DNA of 8,539 nt, from assembly GCA_030745955.1 (NCBI GenBank), contig JASLNQ010000078.1, positions 1 through 8,539 on the forward strand, read 5' to 3'. The notes under the pieces are model-generated. The model had not been told where the DNA came from. It did not search any database and saw nothing but the letters and a program-made list of their open reading frames with translations. Shown here piece by piece: positions 1 to 5,270 of this stretch; positions within the stretch are counted from its first letter, which is position 1, and each line of letters begins with the position of its first letter. The translations under genes were made by a program, and so were the position numbers. This DNA comes from Dehalococcoidia bacterium. GTDB lineage: Bacteria > Chloroflexota > Dehalococcoidia > UBA1151 > UBA1328.

Positions 1-786
1 AATCATGCCCTTCTGCGTACCCGCCGCCCGTAACGACTTGAACACGTTTTCAGCTGCCCTGTTTGCAGCTCTGAAAGCCGTCAGTGGATAGAGCGCGATC
101 GCAACACCGACAGTACGGAGCTCATCAGCGGTGAATGCGGGTGTTTTGCCGAATTCAGTGAGGTTCGCCAGTATCGGGACACCGGTCGCATCGCTGAACC
201 GCCTGTAGTCGTCCAGTTGGGTCACGGCCTCGGCGAAGATCATATCGGCCCCGGCTTCAACGTAGGCGACTGCGCGCTCGATCGCTGCATCGACACCCTC
301 AACGGCGATCGCGTCGGTGCGGGCCATCAAAACGAAATCGTCGTAGCTCTTGGCATCGGCAGCGGCCTTCAGGCGGTCACACATCTCGGCGGTCGGGACC
401 ACCTGCTTACCGGGTCGGTGCCCGCAGCGTTTTGCCTGCACCTGGTCTTCGATGTGGACTCCCGCAGCCCCCGCCCGGGCCATTTCAGTAATGGTGCGGG
501 CGATCATGAAGGCACCGCCCCACCCGGTGTCGATGTCGACGAGCAGGGGCAGATCGACCGCCGATGTGACGCGCCTGACATCCTCGAGGACGTTGTCGAG
601 CGTGGTCAATCCGAGGTCGGGAAGGCCGTATGAGGCAGTGGCAACGCCGGACCCCGAGAGGTAAACCGCACGAAACCCGGCGGCCTTTGCCATCACCGCG
701 TGATACGGGTTGGTGGTCCCGACGAGTTGCAGCGGCGACTCTGCCTGCGTGGCGGATCGGAAAGCTATTCCGGGGAGCGTGGTCAT
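1..786 (-). CDS. prpB: 2-methylisocitrate lyase PrpB (3' part cut off by window edge)
   Basis: PrpB cleaves 2-methylisocitrate to pyruvate and succinate, the last step of the cytoplasmic methylcitrate cycle that disposes of propionyl-CoA. The visible 262 codons match the isocitrate lyase/PEP mutase superfamily throughout. Seen are an N-terminal [14 protein letters not shown] stretch, the YLSGSGVA and [11 protein letters not shown] motifs, metal-binding acidic residues in [11 protein letters not shown] (D84, D86), HIEDQ (residues 111-115) and the catalytic loop KRCGH with C121. Further on, [31 protein letters not shown] and GTQKGMI follow closely what I remember of Escherichia coli PrpB. KRCGH plus these C-terminal motifs favour PrpB over PEP mutase or oxaloacetate decarboxylase. 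About 30 residues are missing at the window edge. The ATG at 786 has no Shine-Dalgarno sequence but lies 10 bases after a perfect TATAAT, so the mRNA is probably leaderless. No prpC or prpD is visible in the window. The preceding gene on this strand is the TauE-family exporter, 135 bp away. Confidence 0.93.
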   Translation of the reverse strand, partial: MTTLPGIAFRSATQAESPLQLVGTTNPYHAVMAKAAGFRAVYLSGSGVATASYGLPDLGLTTLDNVLEDVRRVTSAVDLPLLVDIDTGWGGAFMIARTITEMARAGAAGVHIEDQVQAKRCGHRPGKQVVPTAEMCDRLKAAADAKSYDDFVLMARTDAIAVEGVDAAIERAVAYVEAGADMIFAEAVTQLDDYRRFSDATGVPILANLTEFGKTPAFTADELRTVGVAIALYPLTAFRAANRAAENVFKSLRAAGTQKGMI

Positions 787-796
787 GTTGAGCGGG

Positions 797-802
797 ATTA
801 TA
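797..802 (-). promoter_or_regulatory. -10 box of a leaderless prpB promoter
   Basis: On the minus strand this reads TATAAT, a perfect -10 box, followed by ten bases (CCCGCTCAAC) and the prpB ATG. A start about 7 bases after the box would put the mRNA 5' end within a few bases of the ATG, and there is no ribosome-binding site in between. No good -35 box is seen 17 bp upstream. Placement of the transcription start is inference. Confidence 0.6.
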
Positions 803-811
803 GGTGCACCT
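802..811. promoter_or_regulatory. palindrome at the prpB promoter, possible operator
   Basis: AGGTGCACCT is a perfect 10-bp palindrome that shares one base with the TATAAT box and lies just upstream of it, in the -10/-35 spacer. A protein bound here would block RNA polymerase, so it is a candidate repressor site for prpB. A 10-bp palindrome can also occur by chance. Confidence 0.3.
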
Positions 812-860
812 CGCACCCTCGGGCGACTATTGCCCTGTGCCACGCAGAGCTCGCGCCTGT

Positions 861-879
861 TCCCTCTCGCTATGAGGGA
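861..879 (-). terminator. weak hairpin after tauE
   Basis: TCCCTC and GAGGGA form a 6-bp stem around a 7-base loop, in the gap between tauE and prpB. There is no run of T after it on the minus strand, so it is not a classic intrinsic terminator. It could still shape the end of the tauE mRNA. Confidence 0.2.
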
Positions 880-921
880 GGGCATTCGGGACGCGTAAGG
901 GTGGTGCCTAACGCAACAAAC

Positions 922-1761
922 CTAGCCCGAGAAGGCGTCGAAGAAGACGAGCGGTGATACCCCAAGCAGGACCACTCCGACCGCGAGACGGAGCCTGGCG
1001 GGGTCGACGTCGCCGCCCAGGCGTGATCCCGCGAACATGCCGATCATCGCGGGGCCGCCCACAACGGCGACCAGCAGCCAGTCCACAACGCCTCCTACCA
1101 GGTGTCCCGTGAACCCCGACATACCGACCAGGATGGTCAACATCAGGTTAGTTCCCGCGGCGAGAGCCGGTTTCATCTTCAGCACATGGACCAGCGCTGG
1201 CATTCGAAGTACACCGAGCGCCAGGCCAACTGCCCCGCCGACGATACCGATCCCGAGCCCCAGGATGCTTTCACGGGTGACCGTTTTGACGGTGAGTTCC
1301 CCCCGGCCAGCGCGGGGATCGTCATCACCTGACGGGGTCCGGTTCCGGAGCTCTGCCGAAGCGCGGACGACCATCGCGACCGATGACCAGACCAGCAGGA
1401 GTGCGACGATTGTCAGCAGGACTATACGTGACGCCAGGTCGGCGTACAAACCACCGATAAACGATCCGATCACGGCCGGTATGCCGATAATTATGACTAC
1501 TCGAAACACGATCCTGTGCTGCAAAATTGCAGGCCATGAACCGGCCACTGATCCCAGCACGCTAACCAGGAGGTTGGTGCTAGCGGCGATTAGGGGATCG
1601 ATCCCGATCACGGTCATGACCGGCAGCCGGATGACCCCGAGTGCGATCCCAACGACTCCGCCGACAAGCCCCACAACCAGCGACATGATGGCAAGGCCGG
1701 TGAGTTGTGCCATGGACAGGTCGTTGCCAGCCAGGGCGAGGGTCGATACGGCGTCTGTCAC
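922..1761 (-). CDS. TauE/SafE-family membrane permease
   Basis: A 279-residue polytopic membrane protein of the sulfite exporter TauE/SafE family (DUF81), whose members move sulfite, sulfonate-derived or organic anions across the inner membrane. The sequence shows the family's internal duplication clearly. Residues 31-68 (GLVGGVVGIALGVIRLP, then STNLLVSVLGS) are repeated at 172-215 (GIVGGAVGLALGVLRMP, then GTNLMLTILVG), each copy starting a bundle of hydrophobic helices. A charged loop at 137-165 (EL RNRTPSGDDDPRAGRG) separates the halves. The second half has the conserved GH-GG-VDW stretch (219-228). The start is a GTG with no strong ribosome-binding site; an ATG 16 codons later (1713) gives MAQLTGLAIM and is also possible. 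The substrate cannot be read from sequence. Standing next to prpB and an aldolase-like gene, export of an organic acid is as likely as export of sulfite. Confidence 0.88.
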   Translation of the reverse strand: MTDAVSTLALAGNDLSMAQLTGLAIMSLVVGLVGGVVGIALGVIRLPVMTVIGIDPLIAASTNLLVSVLGSVAGSWPAILQHRIVFRVVIIIGIPAVIGSFIGGLYADLASRIVLLTIVALLLVWSSVAMVVRASAELRNRTPSGDDDPRAGRGELTVKTVTRESILGLGIGIVGGAVGLALGVLRMPALVHVLKMKPALAAGTNLMLTILVGMSGFTGHLVGGVVDWLLVAVVGGPAMIGMFAGSRLGGDVDPARLRLAVGVVLLGVSPLVFFDAFSG

Positions 1762-1998
1762 CTATTCGCCGCCCTGCAGTCGAAGGTTACGGCCAGCCGG
1801 CAGGCCACTCGACACGAACGGGCAGGTCGCGAGCACACGGCCGGGACAGCCGGGTGGGCAGTCGGCGGGGTCGGAATCACGATCGGGCACAGGTTCTACT
1901 TTGCGGGCTAGTTCGCGAAAAGGACGATTCTAACGTCGCCCAACGTCTGACGCACCGGTGTATTCCAGGCACCGTTCCGGCCCAACGTGGCTGACGGA
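1762..1998. other. 237-bp gap between aldolase-like gene and tauE
   Basis: No convincing gene on either strand. It holds a TAGAAT (1932-1927, minus strand) that could be a -10 box for tauE with a leader of about 165 bases, and an imperfect 16-bp palindrome GGCCAGCCGGCAGGCC at 1791-1806, about 30 bases before the tauE start. A 5-bp stem (CGGTG/CACCG) lies at about 1956-1974 just after the aldolase-like gene, with no T-run. None of these is strong alone. Confidence 0.35.
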
Positions 1999-2901
1999 CT
2001 ATTTGCCGACCAGGTCGAGTTCTTCCAGCAGACGGTCTATTTCCCAGTACTGGAGATCATCGGGCTTGAGCGCGGGATGCCGTGCGAAATCCGATCCGGG
2101 AGAGAAGACGCCCCGCCGGACCATGATGTGCTTGTACACATAACCGGAAAGCCCCTGCCCCTGCGCCAACACGTTGATCACCGACATGTGGCGTTGCATC
2201 TCCGCTTCGGCGGCGGCCTCATCACCAGCCTGGAAGTGGTTCCAGACCCTCACGAACATGTCGGGCATTGTCGATCCGGGCATCGTCCCGACCGACCCGC
2301 GCCTGAACTCCTCGACGGCGAATGCGCCTCCGGCGCCACCGAACAGGATTAGCCCGCTGCCCTCGGCCAGTTTCTGCGTCTCGCCCATTCTCGGCACAGT
2401 CGGCGGGGATTCGACCTTGATGTAGCAGAGGTTCTCGTGCCGTTTTGCACATTGCACGGCCATCGCTGGCGGGACCTGCGCGGTGCCCTGGTCTTGCAAG
2501 AAAATCGGGAGTGAAACCGATTCGGCGATACGCCCGAAATACTCGACGTTCTGTGAAGCCGGAACCGGTATGAACGAGGTTGGCCGGATCATAAGTGCAT
2601 CGGCGCCGAGTTCCTCTGCCCTCTTCGACAGGAAGATGGCCACATCGGTGCTCTCGCCGCCGGTGTTCATCACCACTTTGATCCTGCCGTTGTTCACCCG
2701 TACCACGGTGCTGAGGATCAGGTCACGTTCGCTTTCGGTGAACTTGTAGATTTCGGAGGCGACGGCGATTCCCACACCGTGAACGCCTTTCCCGATTATC
2801 CATTCAACCTGGCGTTCGAGGTCTTCGACCACCAGCTGGCCTTTTTCGTTGATCGGGGTTGAGAGGATCGGGTAGACACCCTTCATTGAACGGTCGGGCA
2901 T
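1999..2901 (-). CDS. DHDPS/N-acetylneuraminate lyase family aldolase-like protein
   Basis: A 300-residue class I aldolase-type TIM barrel of the dihydrodipicolinate synthase/NAL family, normal length. The family forms a Schiff base between an active-site lysine and pyruvate or another 2-oxo acid. Seen are GVYPILSTPINEKGQLV at the first strand, the lysine strand CYIKVESPP (K162), GGAGGAF (188-194) and the C-terminal GYVYKHIMVRRG. Two signature positions differ from true DHDPS. The usual G-TTGE loop reads VASE (47-50), and the Tyr of the YN-P motif is replaced in LPIFLQDQG (131-138). It is therefore unlikely to make lysine precursors and more likely cleaves or dehydrates a 2-oxo acid; the substrate is unknown. 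The ATG at 2901 is chosen because GGAG lies 10 bases before it. An in-frame extension to 3033 would run through the upstream palindrome and is unlikely. A 180-bp gap to oadB suggests separate control. Confidence 0.88.
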   Translation of the reverse strand: MPDRSMKGVYPILSTPINEKGQLVVEDLERQVEWIIGKGVHGVGIAVASEIYKFTESERDLILSTVVRVNNGRIKVVMNTGGESTDVAIFLSKRAEELGADALMIRPTSFIPVPASQNVEYFGRIAESVSLPIFLQDQGTAQVPPAMAVQCAKRHENLCYIKVESPPTVPRMGETQKLAEGSGLILFGGAGGAFAVEEFRRGSVGTMPGSTMPDMFVRVWNHFQAGDEAAAEAEMQRHMSVINVLAQGQGLSGYVYKHIMVRRGVFSPGSDFARHPALKPDDLQYWEIDRLLEELDLVGK

Positions 2902-2949
2902 GTTGGGGATTCTCCGGGTGCTGGCATAGTGGCGATCTGGGCAGGCGAT

Positions 2950-2968
2950 GTTGGATTGACAACCCAAC
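2950..2968. promoter_or_regulatory. 19-bp near-perfect palindrome, candidate operator
   Basis: GTTGGATTGACAACCCAAC has 9-bp arms around a central A, with one mismatched pair (8 of 9 pairs match). It lies 48 bp upstream of the aldolase-like start, between it and oadB. Length and symmetry fit a dimeric repressor site, for example of a GntR- or LacI-type regulator of acid catabolism. No regulator gene is in the window. I see no good -10/-35 pair beside it. Confidence 0.45.
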
Positions 2969-3035
2969 TGGCGCCGACTTGCCAGATAGTCGCGCCAGCG
3001 TGCAGCGAGCGCAAGGCGGTGCGCGAATGCCAAAC

Positions 3036-3054
3036 ACCGCTTGTGCGCAGCGGT
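3036..3054 (-). terminator. hairpin after oadB, possible weak terminator
   Basis: On the minus strand ACCGCT-GCGCACA-AGCGGT forms a 6-bp stem with a 7-base loop, 28 bases after the oadB stop, followed by GTTTGG. The short T-run makes it at best a weak intrinsic terminator. It would separate the oad genes from the aldolase-like gene. Confidence 0.3.
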
Positions 3055-3081
3055 TTACCGGTATTTGCCGGGAAGCTCAGG

Positions 3082-4278
3082 TTACCGTGTAAGCAGGTTT
3101 TCGACGACCGCCAGGAGTACTCCGGCCACCGTCGCGGTGCCGATTACCCCGGCGACGTTCGGACCCATCGCGTGCATCAGCAGGAAGTTCTCGGGGTCTT
3201 CTTTCTGCCCCATGTCCTGGACCACCCGGGCTGCCATTGGGACCGCCGACACGCCGGCCGCACCGATCATCGGGTTGACCTTCTCCCGTGAGACTAGGTT
3301 CATCAGTTTGGCGAGTAGTACGCCCGCGACCGTGGCCGTCATAAACGCGAACAGGCCAAGCAAGAATATTCCGATGGTTTCGGGCTGCAGGAAAATATCG
3401 GCCGGCATGGTGGAGCCGACAGCCAGTCCGAGCAGGATTATCACCGCGTTCATCATCGCGTTCTCCGAAACGTCCTGCAGCCGCGGCACCACGCCTGAAA
3501 CCCTGATCAGGTTGCCGAGCATCAGCATTCCAATCAGTGGGGACGCCGACGGCACGAGCACGCTGATGATGATCGTGGTCACGATCGGGAATACGATCTG
3601 GGTGCGCCTGGAGACTGGCCGTGAGATGTACCGCATCCGGATCAGGCGTTCTTTCTGCGTCGTGAGCAGCTTGATGATCGGCGGCTGAATGATGGGCACC
3701 AGCGCCATGTAGGAGTAGGCGGCAACTGCGGTCGCCCCGACGATGTCCCGAACTTCGATGTTCAGCGTCCCGCCCATCTCTCGCATCCGTGTTGCGATGT
3801 AGATAGTGGTGGGACCGTCGGCCCCGCCGATTATCCCGATCGACGATGCTTCGAGCAGGCCGAACTCAAAGAAGTCGGTCATACCGAGCAGCAGCGCGCC
3901 AACCAGGGCAATGAACACCCCGGCCTGGGCCCCCGCACCGAGCAGCAGGGTCTTCGGGTTCGACAGCATCGGTGTGAAGTCGGTGGCAGCACCGACGCCC
4001 AGGAAGATCAACAGCGGGAAGATGTCCGTCTTCATCCCAACATTCTGGAATGTCTTCAAAATCCCGACGGGCTCACCCTCGACATCGCGGATCAGTTCCC
4101 CAAGCGGCAGGTTGGCAAAGAGGATCCCCATTGAAATCGGGATCAGCAGGAGCGGCTCTTTTTTCCTGGCGACCCCAACGTAAAGCAAGGCCGTGGCGAT
4201 AACCCACATGATGACGATCCGTGGCTCGTCGCCTATGGCGTTGAACCCGTCCCAGAGTGCGTCAAATTCGTTCGGCAT
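3082..4278 (-). CDS. oadB: sodium-pumping decarboxylase beta subunit (OadB/GcdB/MmdB family)
   Basis: This integral membrane subunit decarboxylates carboxybiotin and couples it to export of sodium ions in oxaloacetate, methylmalonyl-CoA, glutaconyl-CoA and malonate decarboxylases. The 398 residues carry the family's core motifs: GIIGGADGPT with D154, AYSYMALVPIIQPP with Y190, and NPMIGAAGVSAVPMAARV with N335, G339, S344 and R351. The spacing in the last motif equals the N373/G377/S382/R389 set of Klebsiella OadB as I recall it, so every residue reported to bind sodium or move protons is present. MHAMGPNVAGVIG (368-380) is also typical. About ten extra residues (around RMREMGGTLNIEVRDIVG) sit between D154 and Y190 compared with Klebsiella. 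The ATG at 4278 is 2 bp after the stop of the biotin carrier gene, so the two are probably translationally coupled. Which acid is decarboxylated is set by the alpha subunit, which is not in the window. Confidence 0.95.
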   Translation of the reverse strand: MPNEFDALWDGFNAIGDEPRIVIMWVIATALLYVGVARKKEPLLLIPISMGILFANLPLGELIRDVEGEPVGILKTFQNVGMKTDIFPLLIFLGVGAATDFTPMLSNPKTLLLGAGAQAGVFIALVGALLLGMTDFFEFGLLEASSIGIIGGADGPTTIYIATRMREMGGTLNIEVRDIVGATAVAAYSYMALVPIIQPPIIKLLTTQKERLIRMRYISRPVSRRTQIVFPIVTTIIISVLVPSASPLIGMLMLGNLIRVSGVVPRLQDVSENAMMNAVIILLGLAVGSTMPADIFLQPETIGIFLLGLFAFMTATVAGVLLAKLMNLVSREKVNPMIGAAGVSAVPMAARVVQDMGQKEDPENFLLMHAMGPNVAGVIGTATVAGVLLAVVENLLTR

Positions 4279-4280
4279 CG

Positions 4281-4742
4281 CTATCCGGCCTGTGCGATCT
4301 CGACCAGCGTCTGGCCGTGCTGAACCGAATCGCCAGCGCCAACATGGACCGCCGAAACCGTCCCGTCGATGGGCGACGCAATCGTGTTTTCCATCTTCAT
4401 CGATTCAAGGATGAGGATTGGCTGCCCTTTCGTCACGGCGTCGCCGGCAGAAACGCTGACACTCATGATCCGGCCCGGCATCGGCGAGCGGATGGCCCCG
4501 TCACCCCCGGTGGTCGGGACTGCTGGCCTGGCTACCGGCTGTGGCGGGGGTGCCTGCGGGGCGGAGGGCACGGTCCGGGGTGCGGCAGGAGCCGTCGGCG
4601 TGGCGGGTGTGGTCGGTTCGGGGAGTTCGACCTGGTAGGTGGTGCCGTCTACCGTTACGTCAACCGGGGATGACGAAATATCGCCGACCTGGACGTCGTA
4701 GGTCTGACCAGCGATCGTGATCTTGTAGTTCCTGGTACTCAC
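4281..4742 (-). CDS. biotin carboxyl carrier protein of a Na+-pumping decarboxylase (GcdC/MmdC type)
   Basis: A 153-residue carrier that holds biotin and shuttles the carboxyl group between a carboxyltransferase and the membrane beta subunit. It has three parts: an N-terminal beta module (YKITIAGQTYDVQVGDI, residues 6-22, through about 42), a flexible Pro/Ala/Thr linker (about 43-78) and a C-terminal biotinyl domain (about 82-150). The biotin site is ESMKMEN with K116, 37 residues from the end, where the family places it. SPMPGRIMSVSVSAGDAV before it and GTVSAVHVGAGDSVQHGQTLVEI after it are typical. The GTG start at 4742 is preceded by AAGGAG with 6 bases of spacing, and overlaps the oadG stop as GTGA. 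A longer frame to 4820 has no ribosome-binding site and would read through oadG. The linker-plus-domain build matches free-standing carriers such as GcdC rather than AccB. Confidence 0.93.
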   Translation of the reverse strand: MSTRNYKITIAGQTYDVQVGDISSSPVDVTVDGTTYQVELPEPTTPATPTAPAAPRTVPSAPQAPPPQPVARPAVPTTGGDGAIRSPMPGRIMSVSVSAGDAVTKGQPILILESMKMENTIASPIDGTVSAVHVGAGDSVQHGQTLVEIAQAG

Positions 4743-5140
4743 TGGTCGCTCCTTCTCTTCGTACCGGGAACGGATGGCATGGTTGATCCGAGATTGCGTA
4801 TCCGCCCGCTTTGTAGCCACGACCCCGCACCTGGGGAGGTTGTACCGGTGGCCGAGGGGCTTGATGTGGTGAGGGGTGATGCGGCGGTCTGCTCGGAAAG
4901 GGCGAGGGCGACGGCTATGGCTGCGACCTGCTGGCCCGTGATTTCACCGGTTGGCGAAGGAGCGGAATCTGCGATGGTGGCACCAGCGCCAGGGGTTGCA
5001 GCCGCGATGGTGGCCTGTGGCACGGGCGATGGCTCGCGATCAAGCAGACTGAGGCCTTTGATCGACAGGGCCAGCAGGGCAAGTACGACGAAAACCACGC
5101 CCATTCCGACGAGGCTCACGAGTAGCCCGTCATTTAGCAA
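4739..5140 (-). CDS. oadG: sodium-pumping decarboxylase gamma subunit (OadG family)
   Basis: OadG is a small one-helix subunit that holds the decarboxylase complex together. The protein begins with one membrane helix containing the family hallmark GMGVVFVVLALLAL (residues 12-25), then a Pro/Ser/Ala-rich stretch, then GQQVAAIAVALALSEQ (69-84), matching the family's conserved AAI-AL segment, and a basic tail with WLQSGRIRNLG. This family varies strongly outside the helix, so position between pxpC and the carrier adds weight. The start is uncertain. TTG at 5140 has an AGGA only 1 base away, too close to work. An in-frame ACG at 5155 has GGGAG 7 bases upstream and would give TIDQELLNDGLL, which looks like a normal OadG N terminus. 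The gene ends in a GTGA overlap with the carrier gene, so the two are co-translated. Confidence 0.87.
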   Translation of the reverse strand: MLNDGLLVSLVGMGVVFVVLALLALSIKGLSLLDREPSPVPQATIAAATPGAGATIADSAPSPTGEITGQQVAAIAVALALSEQTAASPLTTSSPSATGTTSPGAGSWLQSGRIRNLGSTMPSVPGTKRRSDQ

Positions 5141-5162
5141 TTCCTGGTCGATCGTTTTCGTG

Positions 5163-5167
5163 CTCCC
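5163..5167 (-). promoter_or_regulatory. GGGAG ribosome-binding site suggesting an ACG start for oadG
   Basis: On the minus strand GGGAG is followed by CACGAAA and then ACG (5155-5153), in frame with oadG and 5 codons before the TTG at 5140. No ATG, GTG or other TTG lies in this frame between the upstream stop (5188-5186) and 5140. Either ACG is the start or a T-to-C change or base error has hit an original ATG. Confidence 0.4.
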
Positions 5168-5177
5168 TCGGCTGGGG

Positions 5178-5220
5178 CGTCGCCATCATCTGTTAGCTGG
5201 AACGACGTCGCCATCATCTG
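5178..5220. repeat. two 15-bp direct repeats, 28-bp period, in the oadG leader
   Basis: CGTCGCCATCATCTG occurs at 5178-5192 and again at 5206-5220, identical in all 15 bases, with 13 bases between. They lie between pxpC and oadG, upstream of the oadG ribosome-binding site. The period is not a multiple of three, so they are not coding repeats. They may be a paired regulator site or a short tandem duplication. Confidence 0.6.
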
Positions 5221-5235
5221 AAAATACGATGGCCG

Positions 5236-5241
5236 ATTCTA
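5236..5241 (-). promoter_or_regulatory. possible -10 box for oadG operon
   Basis: The minus strand reads TAGAAT, five of six matches to TATAAT, 30 bases after the pxpC stop and about 81 bases before the putative oadG ACG start. A transcript from here would carry both direct repeats in its leader. No clear -35 box is seen, so this is tentative. Confidence 0.3.
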
Positions 5242-5270
5242 CCAAAGCCGCACCCGAAGACGGGGGTATA

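Noticed and set aside
1762..1880. About 38-codon minus-strand frame ending at the tauE start
   Set aside because: Pro/Ala/Arg-biased composition and no ribosome-binding site; no sign of a real peptide.
1037..1933. 298-codon plus-strand open frame opposite tauE
   Set aside because: Its product is a Thr/Pro/Arg/Ser-rich string without domains and lies antisense to a clear membrane permease; a GC-rich shadow frame.
2902..3033. N-terminal extension of the aldolase-like gene to an ATG at 3033
   Set aside because: It would run through the 19-bp palindrome, has no family likeness, and a GGAG precedes the inner ATG at 2901.
3041..3688. 215-codon plus-strand open frame opposite oadB
   Set aside because: Antisense to conserved OadB motifs, composition-biased, no recognisable domain.
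4743..4820. Longer start for the biotin carrier at 4820
   Set aside because: AAGGAG lies 6 bases before the GTG at 4742, and the extension overlaps oadG with an unrelated sequence.
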